Positions 17,429-26,492 are shown, numbered from the stretch's first letter. The stretch is 32,732 nt of DNA from Dongibacter bovis (GCA_902763085.1 CACWQW010000011.1:1-32732), one strand, 5' to 3'. Program-made: numbers and translations. The notes: a model not told the origin generated them from the sequence alone.

Positions 17429-18649
17429 TCACATTTCCTCGTTTTTTTCCAGCTTAAAGAACTTTTTCTTACCCTTTTTCACGATGGCGGCTCCCTCTTG
17501 GAAATCGCATTCCTGGAGCACGTAATCGGCATCGCTGACCTTTTCATCGTTCAAGGAAAGGCCGTTTTGCGCGATGAGCCGGCGACCTTCCCCCTTCGAG
17601 TTGAAGACCTTGCCTGCCACGAGGACATCGAGCAGTTTCTGGCCACACGCAGCCGCTACCGTCGGCATGTCCTCCGCCGCGCCTGCACCACCGAAGATCT
17701 GCTGAGCACCGCTCTGAGCCTTTTTCGCTTCCTCTTCGCCGTGAACGATCTTCGTCACCTCGTAGGCGAGAACGGTCTTCGCCTCGTTGATCTTTGCGCC
17801 AGGGAGCGTTCCTAAGCGATGGACTTCGTCCATAGGCAGGAATGTGAGCAGAGCCAGGCATTTCTCGACGTCTGCATCATCCACATTGCGCCAGTACTGA
17901 TAGAACTCATACGGGCTCGTCTTATCCGCATCCAACCAAAGCGCGCCGCCGGCGGTCTTCCCCATCTTCTTGCCATCGCTCTTCGTGAGCAGCTGATTCG
18001 TGAGGCCGTAGACTGCCGTGCCGTTCTTCCGGCGGTTGAGCTCGACGCCCGCAATGATGTTCGACCATTGGTCATCGCCGCCCATCTCGAGGCGGCAACC
18101 GTACCGGCGGTTGAGCTCGAGGAAGTCATACGCCTGCATGACCATATAGTTGAACTCGAGGAACGTGAGCCCCTTCTCCCAACGCTGCTTGTAGCACTCC
18201 GCCGCCAACATGCGGTTCACCGTAAAGCAGGCGCCGACCTCGCGCAGCAAGTCGATATAGTTGAGCTTCCGGAGCCATTCACCGTTGTTCACCATGATGG
18301 CCTTATCATCACGGAAATCGATGAAGCGAGCGATCTGCTTCTTGAAGCATTCACAGTTGTGCTCGATATCCTCATCCGTGAGCATCTTGCGCATATCGGA
18401 ACGCCCGGAGGGATCGCCTACCGTGCCCGTACCACCGCCAACAAGGCAGATGGGACGATGCCCTGCCCGCTGCAGATGCGCCATCGCCATCAACGCGATG
18501 AAATGACCGGCATGGAGGCTGTCGGCCGTAGGATCGAAGCCGATATAGAAAGAGACCCGTTCCGTTTCCAGAAGGTTGCGCAACTCTTCCTCATTCGTGC
18601 ATTGCGCGACAAAGCCGCGCTCTACGAGCGTATCATATACATTTGCCAA
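17429..18649 (-). CDS. tyrS: Tyrosyl-tRNA synthetase
   Basis: Class I synthetase charging tRNA-Tyr. 406 residues. HIGH-type motif HAGH at 46-49 ([14 protein letters not shown]), tRNA/tyrosine pocket [15 protein letters not shown] and GGDDQWSNI, the KMSKS-type loop [10 protein letters not shown], and a C-terminal S4-like RNA-binding domain ([14 protein letters not shown]). The start codon is TTG at 18649 with AGGAGAG about 7 bases upstream. No T-box leader is present: the gap after pbp1A is only 48 bases and holds a 6-bp hairpin. Confidence 0.96.
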   Translation of the reverse strand: MANVYDTLVERGFVAQCTNEEELRNLLETERVSFYIGFDPTADSLHAGHFIALMAMAHLQRAGHRPICLVGGGTGTVGDPSGRSDMRKMLTDEDIEHNCECFKKQIARFIDFRDDKAIMVNNGEWLRKLNYIDLLREVGACFTVNRMLAAECYKQRWEKGLTFLEFNYMVMQAYDFLELNRRYGCRLEMGGDDQWSNIIAGVELNRRKNGTAVYGLTNQLLTKSDGKKMGKTAGGALWLDADKTSPYEFYQYWRNVDDADVEKCLALLTFLPMDEVHRLGTLPGAKINEAKTVLAYEVTKIVHGEEEAKKAQSGAQQIFGGAGAAEDMPTVAAACGQKLLDVLVAGKVFNSKGEGRRLIAQNGLSLNDEKVSDADYVLQECDFQEGAAIVKKGKKKFFKLEKNEEM

Positions 18650-18670
18650 CGAACTCTCTCCTTTATATCA

Positions 18671-18686
18671 CCGTAGGGCTCTACGG
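18671..18686 (-). repeat. Hairpin between pbp1A and tyrS
   Basis: CCGTAG-N4-CTACGG, a perfect 6-bp stem located between the pbp1A stop and the tyrS ribosome site. It is followed by GATATAAAGG rather than a U-run, so it is not a clear terminator; it may be an mRNA processing or stability element. Confidence 0.4.
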
Positions 18687-18697
18687 CATTCCACTCT

Positions 18698-20806
18698 TTA
18701 ATTCCTTCCCTTCGAGACGCCACCGCCCGGCTCCGGAACATTCGCGGCCGGAGCAGCGGGCTGCTGCGAAGGTGCGGCTGGAGCTGCCGGCTGCTGTCCC
18801 GGCTGAGCGGCAGGCGTCTGCTTCGCCTGGTTATTCCCGTTCGCCGGCTTGCCGTTCTTCGCGTCTTTTTTGAGCTCCGACTTCTTATCGTTCTCCAATT
18901 CACCGATGGAATCGCCCTTGCTGCCTGCCGCCGAACCGTCGAAATTCTTTGCCGGTGTCGATTTCAGCGCATTCGCCATAAACGCCTTCCAGATCACGGC
19001 AGGCGTGAGCCCACCGCTCATCCCATTGAGCGCCGTGTTATTGTCGTTGCCGATCCAGACGCCCGCGACAAGATCCGGTGTATACCCGACGAACCAGGCA
19101 TCATGATAATCGCTCGTCGTACCCGTCTTGCCCGCAGCAGGGCGTCCGATATTCGCGCGCGTGCCGGTTCCATGGGCGATAACGCCCTCCAGCATGTCCG
19201 TGAGCTCCGCTGCGCTCGCCTCGCTGATGACGCTGCGCTGCTTCGGCTCCGCCTGCTCCAGCACCTTGCCGTTGCGGTCGAGCACCTTGACGACCGCAAC
19301 GGGGTCCACGTGGACGCCCTTGTTGGCGAAAGTCCCATAGGCGCTCGTGAGTTCGAGCGGCGTAACACCTTTGGTGAGACCACCGAGGGCTGTCGCCAGA
19401 TTGCGGTCGTTCTGCGGACCATCGAGGACGAACGAGGTGATGCCCATTTCCTGCGCGTAATAGATCGGCTTATCGATGCCGATCTTTTCCGCAATCTTGA
19501 CCGTCGGCACGTTGAGCGACTGCTCGGCAACCGTGCGCAGCGTCACCTTTCCACGGAAGGTGCGGTCGTAATTCTGCGGCTGCCAATCACCGATCTTCAT
19601 CGGACTGTCATCGATGACCGTGGAAGGCGTGAACTTATTCTCCAGCGCCGCCGCAAAGACGAACGGCTTGAAGGCAGACCCCGGCTGACGCTCCGCCATC
19701 GTAGCGCGGTTGAACTGATCCGTCCCGCGACCGCCTACCATTGCCCTGATGTAGCCGTTGTGCGGATCGATGGCCACGAGCGCCCCCTGAGGCTGCTGGA
19801 TACCGTTGCCGTCAACAGCCCCATTGGGCAGGTTCTTCATCGCCGCTTCCGCCGCTTTCTGCATGTCCATATCGATGGTCGTATAGATCTTCAGGCCCTC
19901 TTTATAGACGGCATCCGCTCCATACTTATCGATCATGAGCTGGGTCACATAGTCGACGAAATACGATGCCTCTTTCGTTATCTCCTTCGGCTTCGGCTTG
20001 ACGAGATTCATTTCTTCCTTTTTCGTCTTCGATGCTTCCGAAGCAGTGATATAGCCGTATTTCTCCATCTGATCCAGCACGGTCGCCTTACGTTCCTGCG
20101 CCGCCTGCAAGTTATTGAAGGGCGAATAATAATTCGGGCTCTTCGGTATCCCAGCGAGCATAGCACACTCATTCAGCGTGAGGTCTTCTACGTTCTTGCC
20201 GAAATACGTCTGCGCTGCCGCCTGGACGCCGTACGCCCCCTGCCCGAAATAGATCTGATTGAGATAGAGCTCTAAGATCTCCTGCTTCGTATACTGCCGT
20301 TCGAGCTGCAGTGCCAAGAAAACTTCTTGGATCTTGCGCTTGAGCGTACGATCCTGGGTCAGATACGCATTCTTTGCGAGTTGCTGCGTGATCGTCGAGC
20401 CGCCCTCCGTGACCGTGCGTCCGCGAAGATTTGCCCAGACCGCGCGCAAGATGCCACGCGGATCGATGCCCATATGATCGTAGAAGCGGTTGTCCTCCAC
20501 CGCGACGAAGGCATTCTGCAAGTTCTTCGGAACCTGCGCGATCTTAACTGGTTCCCGGTTCTCATCCGCATGGATATTGGCGATCTCGTTGCCGTTGATG
20601 TCATAAATATGCGACGAGGCAGGCGGCAGGATGTCATGCGCCAGATCCGGTTTCGTATTCATGCTGGCCGTCAGGAATCCACAGCCGATGCCGAGCAGCA
20701 TCACCAACAGGATAATCAAAAATCCGAGCGCGATCCGTTTGCCGCTGCCTCCGCCGGCATTTTTCGATGCATGCGGTCCGCGCTTCGCATTGGTACGTTT
20801 CTCCAT
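18698..20806 (-). CDS. Class A penicillin-binding protein (PBP1A family)
   Basis: Bifunctional peptidoglycan glycosyltransferase/transpeptidase, 702 residues. Basic cytoplasmic tail, membrane span about 25-47, then GT51: VAVEDNRFYDHMG (E104), EGGSTITQQLAKN, RKIQE (E161), GQGAYGVQAAAQTYF. Transpeptidase: S377-A-F-K380, S430-L-N432 and K560-T-G-T. The C-terminal 80 residues are a low-complexity Lys/Pro/Gln/Ala tail with the repeat QQPAAPAA occurring twice. ATG at 20806 with AAGGAGG 6 bases upstream; the open frame continues 22 codons further but crosses the leader hairpin. Own promoter at 20896-20924. Upstream of tyrS in the same direction. Confidence 0.93.
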   Translation of the reverse strand: MEKRTNAKRGPHASKNAGGGSGKRIALGFLIILLVMLLGIGCGFLTASMNTKPDLAHDILPPASSHIYDINGNEIANIHADENREPVKIAQVPKNLQNAFVAVEDNRFYDHMGIDPRGILRAVWANLRGRTVTEGGSTITQQLAKNAYLTQDRTLKRKIQEVFLALQLERQYTKQEILELYLNQIYFGQGAYGVQAAAQTYFGKNVEDLTLNECAMLAGIPKSPNYYSPFNNLQAAQERKATVLDQMEKYGYITASEASKTKKEEMNLVKPKPKEITKEASYFVDYVTQLMIDKYGADAVYKEGLKIYTTIDMDMQKAAEAAMKNLPNGAVDGNGIQQPQGALVAIDPHNGYIRAMVGGRGTDQFNRATMAERQPGSAFKPFVFAAALENKFTPSTVIDDSPMKIGDWQPQNYDRTFRGKVTLRTVAEQSLNVPTVKIAEKIGIDKPIYYAQEMGITSFVLDGPQNDRNLATALGGLTKGVTPLELTSAYGTFANKGVHVDPVAVVKVLDRNGKVLEQAEPKQRSVISEASAAELTDMLEGVIAHGTGTRANIGRPAAGKTGTTSDYHDAWFVGYTPDLVAGVWIGNDNNTALNGMSGGLTPAVIWKAFMANALKSTPAKNFDGSAAGSKGDSIGELENDKKSELKKDAKNGKPANGNNQAKQTPAAQPGQQPAAPAAPSQQPAAPAANVPEPGGGVSKGRN

Positions 20807-20827
20807 GAATTGCCTCCTTGAATCAGA

Positions 20828-20856
20828 CACGGGATCGCGCCGTGCCGGATCCCGTG
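20828..20856 (-). repeat. Leader hairpin just upstream of the pbp1A ribosome site
   Basis: CACGGGATC and GATCCCGTG form a perfect 9-bp stem with an 11-base loop, ending 9 bases before the AAGGAGG. A second, weaker CTGCC/GGCAG hairpin lies at 20863-20883. Both fall inside the predicted 5' UTR (transcription start near 20890). Confidence 0.55.
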
Positions 20857-20895
20857 ACCTCCCTGCCGGCACTCGCCTGGCAGCTTACTTTTCCT

Positions 20896-20924
20896 AGTAT
20901 ATCAGCTTTCCACCGTCCCTGCAA
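20896..20924 (-). promoter_or_regulatory. Sigma-70-type promoter for pbp1A
   Basis: On the minus strand: -35 TTGCAG (20919-20924), 17-base spacer, -10 TATACT (20896-20901). About 90 bases upstream of the pbp1A ATG. Confidence 0.7.
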
Positions 20925-20987
20925 CGTTCTCGCGCCCCCGTAAAAATGAATTCTCTATGCGAATGCAAATCGATTGCCCGCCATACG

Positions 20988-21053
20988 AAAAAAGGACGCA
21001 GCATCTCTGACTGGCGATTTTGCTCATCGATATGTCCTTCCCCATCGGATGCT
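20988..21053 (-). other. Intergenic RNA-like element with two interleaved helices and a U-run
   Basis: The roughly 175-base stretch 20925-21100, between the pbp1A promoter and the ahb terminator, has no gene. In it AAGGAC (20992-20997) pairs with GTCCTT (21034-21039), and AGCATC (21000-21005) pairs with GATGCT (21048-21053). The helices interleave, so they must form either a pseudoknot or two alternative folds. On the minus strand the element ends in six U's (A's at 20988-20993). It could be a second terminator, a small RNA 3' end or chance. Confidence 0.35.
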
Positions 21054-21100
21054 TCACTCGTACTTATCAGCTGAGACCATTGCCTCCATGACAAGAAACG

Positions 21101-21142
21101 CCCCTGCGATCAGCAACGATCGTCGTTGCGTGATCTCAGGGG
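21101..21142 (-). terminator. Terminator after the ahb pair
   Basis: A long hairpin: CCCCTG/CAGGGG, GATCA/TGATC and GCAACG/CGTTGC stems separated by single mismatches or a bulge, with a 5-base loop, about 12 bases past the stop at 21154. The tail is only moderately U-rich (GTTTCTTG). Confidence 0.75.
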
Positions 21143-21153
21143 CTTCGGCTGCC

Positions 21154-21648
21154 TCACGGTTCCTGAAAATACTGCATGGAGGTTTTCTTCCATTCCTTTT
21201 TCGAGTAAAGCATGACGCGATGCGCGACATGATTTTCCCTGCCGAGCTGCTCCGCAATCTGTTCACACTCCGCTCGGCTGTGGGCGTGAATCATTGTATA
21301 GAGATTGTACGGCCAGCCAGGGGCGACGTTCCTATCGTAGCAGTGAGAAACGGACGCGGAGGCCGCCATCGAGCGGGCGACTTCATCGAGCCGTTCCGGC
21401 TCTACTTCCCATGCGCAGAGCACATTGCTGGAGAAACCGACCTCACGATGCCGCAGGACCGCTCCCATCTTGCGGATCATCTTCTGCTGCGTCATCTCTC
21501 GCACGCGGGCGAGGAATACCTCCTCGCTCACACCGGCCCGCGACGCGAGTTCCTTATACGGTTCCTCTACGAGCGGGAACTCCCCCTGCAGCGCACGAAT
21601 GACATTCTTGTCAAGCTCACTGACTTCTGATCCTGAATGCTTCATCAT
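21154..21648 (-). CDS. ahbB: Siroheme decarboxylase subunit, AhbB-like (Lrp/AsnC fold)
   Basis: 164 residues. N-terminal AsnC-type helix-turn-helix (LDKNVIRALQGEFPLVEEPYKELASRAGVS, then MIRKMGAVLRHREVGF), then a ferredoxin-like AsnC domain with SHCYDRNVAPGWPYNLYTMIH near residue 100. That His/Tyr-rich segment, instead of a regulator's ligand pocket, marks the AhbA/AhbB/NirDLGH group, which decarboxylates siroheme to 12,18-didecarboxysiroheme in the alternative heme or heme d1 pathways. The gene starts directly after its partner's stop (TAAATG), so they are coupled. I cannot tell AhbA from AhbB with certainty by eye; the symbol is provisional. No ahbC, ahbD or nir gene lies nearby. Confidence 0.75.
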   Translation of the reverse strand: MMKHSGSEVSELDKNVIRALQGEFPLVEEPYKELASRAGVSEEVFLARVREMTQQKMIRKMGAVLRHREVGFSSNVLCAWEVEPERLDEVARSMAASASVSHCYDRNVAPGWPYNLYTMIHAHSRAECEQIAEQLGRENHVAHRVMLYSKKEWKKTSMQYFQEP

Positions 21649-22107
21649 TTACCTCAGTTGGAACTGCACGTTGATCTTGTATTTCTTCCGAGATTTCAGG
21701 TTCATCATGCCATGGACCCCGGGGAGCGCGCGCACCTCACGGAGGATGCGACGCTCCTGCACCGGATCGGCGGTGAGCAGCGTAAACCAGAGGTTGTACT
21801 CCCCTTCGCGCTCGTAATTATGCGTCGCTCCGGGATAGCGGTTGACCGCCTCAGCGACGGACGAGATATGTGCACCATCCACCTGGAGCGCCACGAGCGT
21901 CCCCTCGTAACCGAGGCGAGCGGAGTTGAAGAACGTGCCGATCCGACGCAGATACCCTTCCTGCTTGAGCCATTTGAGCCGCGTCAAAACGGTCTGCTCA
22001 TCCGTCCCAAGCTGGACAGCCAACTGGGCGAACGGACGGCTGCAAACAGGAAGATGTCCCTGCAGCAGGTTGAGCAGGGCTTTGTCAAACGTCGTCAGCT
22101 CCGTCAT
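21649..22107 (-). CDS. ahbA: Siroheme decarboxylase subunit, AhbA-like (Lrp/AsnC fold)
   Basis: 152 residues, same fold as the next gene. HTH part FDKALLNLLQGHLPVCSRPFAQLAVQLG, then LRRIGTFFNSARLGYEGTLVALQVD, and the diagnostic GATHNYEREGEYNLWFTLLT near residue 95. Together the pair should form the heterodimeric decarboxylase. A transcription-factor role is possible from the fold alone, but the HNYER...YNLWFTL signature argues for the enzyme. ATG at 22107 with AAGGAG about 10 bases upstream. A promoter overlaps the end of engB (22187-22216), and a palindrome lies in the leader. Confidence 0.75.
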   Translation of the reverse strand: MTELTTFDKALLNLLQGHLPVCSRPFAQLAVQLGTDEQTVLTRLKWLKQEGYLRRIGTFFNSARLGYEGTLVALQVDGAHISSVAEAVNRYPGATHNYEREGEYNLWFTLLTADPVQERRILREVRALPGVHGMMNLKSRKKYKINVQFQLR

Positions 22108-22152
22108 AGGTCATGCACTCCTTTACCCCCCTCCACCCACAGCAGTGAAGGG

Positions 22153-22199
22153 GACTCTGTTATGAATCAGGTTCATGTTTTCCTTTATTCTATCAGAGT
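22153..22199 (-). promoter_or_regulatory. Nested inverted repeats at the ahb promoter (possible operator or leader hairpin)
   Basis: An outer perfect repeat GACTCTG (22153-22159)/CAGAGTC (22193-22199) encloses an inner ATGAA-N5-TTCAT palindrome (22162-22176). The inner one falls at about +5 to +20 of the predicted ahb transcript. No known operator consensus is matched convincingly. Confidence 0.35.
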
Positions 22200-22814
22200 C
22201 TCCCATATGACGTCAAGTAAATCTGAACGGCCTTCATTTTTTAGAGAGGAGTACGGCAAGACAGAGAGTTCTGCGACGCCGAGGTCCTGTCGAATGCGTG
22301 CTGCCTGCTTCGCGCAGGCGTTCTTGCCGAGCTTATCCGCTTTCGTCGCGATGACGAGCACAGGCAGGCCGTTCCGCACGAGCCAATGAAACATCTCAAG
22401 GTCGGCGCGCATGGGCGCATGGCGGATATCGATGAGCTGGCAGACGAACCGGAGCTCCTCGGAACGGAGCAGGTATTCCTCGATGAAGGCCGCCCAGGTC
22501 TTTCGCTGTGCCTTTCCGGTCTTCGCATAGCCATAGCCGGGAAGATCGACGAGATAGAAGTTTTTCCGCTCCGCCGTTCCCGGCCCTTTCGCACCGAATT
22601 CATAGAAGTTGATGGTCTGCGTCTTGCCCGGCTGCGCAGACACGCGCGCGAGATTCCTCACGCGTGCGAGCGAGTTGATGAGCGATGATTTTCCAACGTT
22701 CGATCGCCCGATGAAGACGATTTCTGGCCGCTTGACTTCTGGATATTGTGCGCGGTTGACCGCTGACAGGAGATAGGTGGCCTGGGTGATGGTGACTTCC
22801 TCGATCTTAGGCAT
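22185..22814 (-). CDS. engB: Ribosome biogenesis GTP-binding protein YsxC/EngB
   Basis: Essential GTPase of large-subunit assembly. 209 residues. G1 [13 protein letters not shown]2 region with [11 protein letters not shown]3 [10 protein letters not shown]4 TKADK, followed by a C-terminal helix; all G motifs are in place. The frame is open for 57 codons upstream, but [15 protein letters not shown] at ATG 22814 has AGGAGG 6 bases before it, inside the end of lon. It overlaps the lon stop by 8 bases, so it is coupled with lon. lon-engB adjacency is common in Firmicutes. Confidence 0.95.
   Translation of the reverse strand: MPKIEEVTITQATYLLSAVNRAQYPEVKRPEIVFIGRSNVGKSSLINSLARVRNLARVSAQPGKTQTINFYEFGAKGPGTAERKNFYLVDLPGYGYAKTGKAQRKTWAAFIEEYLLRSEELRFVCQLIDIRHAPMRADLEMFHWLVRNGLPVLVIATKADKLGKNACAKQAARIRQDLGVAELSVLPYSSLKNEGRSDLLDVIWETLIE
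22187..22216 (-). promoter_or_regulatory. Sigma-70-type promoter for the ahb pair
   Basis: On the minus strand: -35 TTGACG (22211-22216), 18-base spacer, -10 TAGAAT (22187-22192). It overlaps the last codons of engB (stop at 22185). Confidence 0.6.
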
Positions 22815-25155
22815 GCGTCGCCTCCTCTCGATCTGCAGGCAGCAATGCTGTGCTAAGAACTTCGTCCATGGAGGTGACAGGATGGAACGTGAGATCACTG
22901 CGCACTTCCTCCGGGATCTCTTCGATATCCCGCTGATTTTCCTGCGGGAGCACGATGGTACGTATCCCCTCCCGGTAGGCCGCAAGCACTTTTTCCTTCA
23001 GGCCGCCGATGGGGAGGACATTGCCCCGCAGGGTGATCTCCCCGGTCATCGCGAGATCGCTGCGCACCTTGCGATGCGTGAGCGCTGAGATCATCGCCGT
23101 CGCCATCGTAATGCCAGCAGAAGGACCGTCCTTTGGGATGGCACCCTCCGGCAGATGGATGTGGATGTCCGCCGTCTCGTAAAAGTCATCGGCAAGGCCG
23201 AGCGGCTGCGTGCGGCTGCGGATGTAGGAGAGGCCAGCCTGTGCGGATTCCTGCATGACATCGCCGAGCTGCCCCGTCAGGATCAGCTTCCCCTTGCCCT
23301 TGAGCACCGTCGCTTCCGTCGGCAGGATATCGCCGCCGACTTCCGTCCAGGCCATACCCATGGCCACGCCGACCTGCGGCTGTTTTTCCGCCTTCGTCGT
23401 GAGGAACTTCGGCTTGTCAAGGAATTCCACAAGATCCTTCTTCGTCACGCGGACCGGCGTCTCGGCGCCCTCGACGATGCGGCGAGCGGCTTTTCGGCAG
23501 ATCTTCCCGATCTGCCGAGAGAGTTCGCGCACTCCTGCCTCTCTCGTGTAGGAAGCAATGATCTCGCGCAAGACACCGACACCGAAGCGGATATCTTTCG
23601 CCTTGAGGCCATTTTCCTGACGTTGGCGAGCCACCAGGTACTTCTTAGCGATGGCGAGTTTCTCATACTCCGTATAGCTCGAGAGCGTGATGATCTCCAT
23701 GCGATCGCGCAGCGGCCGCGGGATATTCCCCAGGTTGTTGGCCGTGACGATCCAGAGCACCTCGGACAAGTCGAACGGCAGGTCGAGGTAATGATCGACG
23801 AACGCTTGGTTCTGCTCGGGATCCAGGACCTCGAGCATGGCGGCTGCGGGGTCACCGCTATATGCCTGCGTCATCTTGTCGATCTCATCGAGGAGGAAGA
23901 CGGGGTTCCTCGTCCCCGCCGTGCGGATGCCCTCGAGGATGCGCCCCGGCATGGCACCGACATACGTGCGGCGATGGCCTCGGATCTCTGCTTCATCGCG
24001 TACACCGCCGAGCGAGACATGAACGAACTGCCGTCCGAGCGCACGTGCCACAGACGCGGCGAGCGAGGTCTTGCCCACACCCGGAGGGCCGACGAGGCAG
24101 AGGATCGGCGCGCTCTTTTCCACGTTAAGCTGATGGACAGCGAGGTCGTCGAGGATGCGTTCCTTGACCTCCTTGAGCCCGTAGTGATCGCGCTCAAGCA
24201 CGGCGCGCGCCTGTTCGATGTCTGTCACGTCCTCCGTCCGCTTCGACCAGGGAAGTGCAAAGATCCAATCGAGATAGCCACGGATGACGCCGGTTTCTGG
24301 GGAAAGGGGGTTGAGCGACTCCAGGCGATGGATCTCTTCCTCCAGTTTCTTGCGGACTTCCTGTGGGAGGTCCTGCTCCTTCATCTTCTTCCGGTAGGCC
24401 TCGACTTCTTCCTCCTTTTGGTCGCCTTCGCCGAGCTCTTTCCGAATGGCTTTGATCTTTTCCCGCAGGTAAAAATCCTTCTGCACCTTGGTCATCTGCT
24501 GCCGGACCTCGGCATCGATCTTCTGCTCCAACGCGAGGATGTCGAGTTCCCGCGTGAGCATCCGATAGAGCAACGCCAGGCGTTCCTTCACGTCGATGCA
24601 CGCGAGGATCTTCTGCGCTGCCTCTAGTTTCAGGCTCAAGTGGCTCGCGATGAGGTCTGCCATCTGTCCTGCGCTGTCGAGGATCGCAATGGAGACGAGC
24701 ACTTCCTCCGGAAGCTTCCGGCTGAGTTTCACCCATTTCTCGAACGCGTCAACCACGCTGCGGACGAGCGCATCCGTCTTCAGTGTCTCGCCCTCCTCTG
24801 TGGAGGCATCGTCATGTTCGATGGCCATCGCTTCGACATAGGTTTCCAGTCGATGGTACTCGGAAATCTCCGCCCGGCTGAGGCCTTCGACAAAAATCCG
24901 CACCGTCCCGTCCGGCATCTTCATCGAGCGACGGATCTCGGCAATCGTGCCGACCTCATAGAGGTCCTCCTCGGTGATCTCATCCTCCTTGCCGTCGCGC
25001 TGAGCGACGAGCAGTATCTTCCGATCCGCCAGCATGGCTTGCTCCACAGCGGCGACGGAGCGTTTCCTGCCGACATCGAGATGCACCATCATCGCCGGGA
25101 ACACCACCATGCCCCGCAGCGGCAGCAGGGGCAGGCATACGGTCTGTTCGGGCAT
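22807..25155 (-). CDS. lon: ATP-dependent protease Lon (LonA)
   Basis: Cytoplasmic AAA+ protease for misfolded and regulatory proteins. 782 residues. N-domain from [13 protein letters not shown], coiled coil about 200-280, Walker A GPPGVGKT (356-363), Walker B LLDEID (421-426), arginine-finger region [10 protein letters not shown], and the C-terminal protease domain with the Ser-Lys dyad S679 ([11 protein letters not shown]) and K722 ([10 protein letters not shown]). ATG at 25155 with AAGGAGG 6-7 bases upstream. The ribosome site directly abuts the U-run of the clpX terminator, so lon needs read-through or a promoter inside clpX; I see no CIRCE element in the gap. Confidence 0.97.
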   Translation of the reverse strand: MPEQTVCLPLLPLRGMVVFPAMMVHLDVGRKRSVAAVEQAMLADRKILLVAQRDGKEDEITEEDLYEVGTIAEIRRSMKMPDGTVRIFVEGLSRAEISEYHRLETYVEAMAIEHDDASTEEGETLKTDALVRSVVDAFEKWVKLSRKLPEEVLVSIAILDSAGQMADLIASHLSLKLEAAQKILACIDVKERLALLYRMLTRELDILALEQKIDAEVRQQMTKVQKDFYLREKIKAIRKELGEGDQKEEEVEAYRKKMKEQDLPQEVRKKLEEEIHRLESLNPLSPETGVIRGYLDWIFALPWSKRTEDVTDIEQARAVLERDHYGLKEVKERILDDLAVHQLNVEKSAPILCLVGPPGVGKTSLAASVARALGRQFVHVSLGGVRDEAEIRGHRRTYVGAMPGRILEGIRTAGTRNPVFLLDEIDKMTQAYSGDPAAAMLEVLDPEQNQAFVDHYLDLPFDLSEVLWIVTANNLGNIPRPLRDRMEIITLSSYTEYEKLAIAKKYLVARQRQENGLKAKDIRFGVGVLREIIASYTREAGVRELSRQIGKICRKAARRIVEGAETPVRVTKKDLVEFLDKPKFLTTKAEKQPQVGVAMGMAWTEVGGDILPTEATVLKGKGKLILTGQLGDVMQESAQAGLSYIRSRTQPLGLADDFYETADIHIHLPEGAIPKDGPSAGITMATAMISALTHRKVRSDLAMTGEITLRGNVLPIGGLKEKVLAAYREGIRTIVLPQENQRDIEEIPEEVRSDLTFHPVTSMDEVLSTALLPADREEATHA

Positions 25156-25169
25156 ATTCTTTCCTCCTT

Positions 25170-25198
25170 AAAAAAAGGCGCTGCACCTCGGCAGCGCC
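25170..25198 (-). terminator. Terminator between clpX and lon
   Basis: GGCGCTGC/GCAGCGCC, a perfect 8-bp GC-rich stem (25177-25184 with 25191-25198), 6-base loop, followed on the minus strand by seven U's. It starts 11 bases past the clpX stop and ends one base before the lon ribosome site. Confidence 0.9.
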
Positions 25199-25209
25199 TC
25201 TTGATTTTC

Positions 25210-26481
25210 TCATGCAGAAGCTTCCTGATCTGTTCCGGTTTTCGCTTTCTTATCGAATGTTAAGACCGGGTCCTTTTTCTTCTCGACGACTTCTTTCGTC
25301 ACACGGCAAGCGGAGACGCCCTCTTCGGAAGGAACGTCGTACATCACATTGCGCATGATGCCTTCGATGATGGAGCGGAGGCCACGCGCGCCCGTCTTCC
25401 GACGGAGCGCTTCCTTCGCGATGAGGCGCAGCGCCCCTTCGTCGAACGTCAGCTTGACGCCATCGAACTCCAGCAATTTCTGGTATTGCTTGACGAGCGC
25501 ATTCTTCGGCTTCGTCAGGATGTTGACGAGCGCGTCCTCATCGAGGGCGTCCAACGTTACGACGACGGGCAGGCGCCCGATGAATTCCGGAATCAAACCG
25601 TTCTTCAGCAGATCTTCGGGCAGGATGTGCCTCAGGACCTCACCGACGTTCCGATGCTTATGCGAGGTGACATTCGCTCCAAATCCGAGCTGTTTCTCGC
25701 CAAGACGCGATTCGATGATCTTTTCGATGCCATCGAACGCGCCGCCGCAGATGAACAAGATGTTCGTCGTATCGATTGAGATGAGCTCTTGGTGCGGGTG
25801 CTTGCGGCCTCCCTGCGGCGGCACGGAGGCCGTGGTCCCCTCGAGGATCTTCAGCAGTGCCTGCTGCACGCCCTCACCCGAGACATCGCGCGTGATCGAT
25901 GGATTTTCCGATTTCCGGGAAATCTTATCGATCTCATCGATGTAGATGATGCCACGCTCTGCGCGGTCAACATCGTAGTCTGCTGCCTGGATGAGCTTGA
26001 GCAGGATGTTCTCCACATCTTCGCCCACATAGCCGGCTTCCGTCAAGGAGGTCGCGTCGGCAATCGCAAACGGGACATTCAGGATCTTCGCCAACGACTG
26101 TGCGAGCAGTGTCTTGCCGCTGCCCGTCGGACCGATCATGAGGATATTCGATTTCTGAAGTTCCACATCGTCCGTCTTCGTCTGACCTGAGTTGATGCGT
26201 TTATAATGGTTGTAGACCGCGACGGAGAGCGTCTTCTTCGCCTCATCCTGACCGATGACATACTGGTCGAGGATGGCGCGGATCTCTTTCGGCTTGGGCA
26301 CATCCTTGAGCTCTACTTCTACGTCCTCGCTGAACTCTTCTTCGATGATCTCGTTGCAGAGTTCGATGCATTCATCGCAGATGTAGACGCCGGGACCAGC
26401 GACGAGCTTGCGCACCTGATCCTGAGTCTTGCCGCAGAACGAGCATTTCAGCTGTCCTTTTTCATCGCCGAACTTCAACAT
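25210..26481 (-). CDS. clpX: ATP-dependent Clp protease ATP-binding subunit ClpX
   Basis: AAA+ unfoldase that feeds ClpP. 423 residues. N-terminal zinc-binding domain with C13, C16, C35 and C38; Walker A GPTGSGKT (117-124); pore loop GYVGED (about 150); Walker B IIYIDEID (178-185); the ClpP-docking loop reads LGF (EKQLGFGAN) in place of the commoner IGF. C-terminal sensor-2 region [13 protein letters not shown] at 26481, 11 bases past clpP. The order tig-clpP-clpX-lon is classical. Confidence 0.97.
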   Translation of the reverse strand: MLKFGDEKGQLKCSFCGKTQDQVRKLVAGPGVYICDECIELCNEIIEEEFSEDVEVELKDVPKPKEIRAILDQYVIGQDEAKKTLSVAVYNHYKRINSGQTKTDDVELQKSNILMIGPTGSGKTLLAQSLAKILNVPFAIADATSLTEAGYVGEDVENILLKLIQAADYDVDRAERGIIYIDEIDKISRKSENPSITRDVSGEGVQQALLKILEGTTASVPPQGGRKHPHQELISIDTTNILFICGGAFDGIEKIIESRLGEKQLGFGANVTSHKHRNVGEVLRHILPEDLLKNGLIPEFIGRLPVVVTLDALDEDALVNILTKPKNALVKQYQKLLEFDGVKLTFDEGALRLIAKEALRRKTGARGLRSIIEGIMRNVMYDVPSEEGVSACRVTKEVVEKKKDPVLTFDKKAKTGTDQEASA

Positions 26482-26492
26482 GGCACCCCACC

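Noticed and set aside
21006..21020. A TGACTGGCGA string resembling part of the ZTP riboswitch
   Set aside because: The second conserved block of that riboswitch is absent, and no + strand gene follows it.
21040..21080. CTGATAAG...GTGAAGC on the minus strand, hammerhead-like
   Set aside because: The core differs from CUGANGA...GAAA at required positions.
20894..21094. A 66-codon minus frame between pbp1A and the ahb pair
   Set aside because: It runs across the pbp1A promoter and the intergenic hairpin element, has no ribosome site and no recognisable motif.
23155..24627. Long + strand open frame (490 codons) antisense to lon, and similar ones at 28617-30362, 6015-7403, 4881-6005, 19103-20275, 11455-12525 and 2264-3301
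   Set aside because: They lie exactly opposite well-identified genes in a GC-rich genome, where high GC at third positions keeps antisense frames open. Their translations are Arg/His/Asp-rich with no recognisable motif, and they lack ribosome sites.
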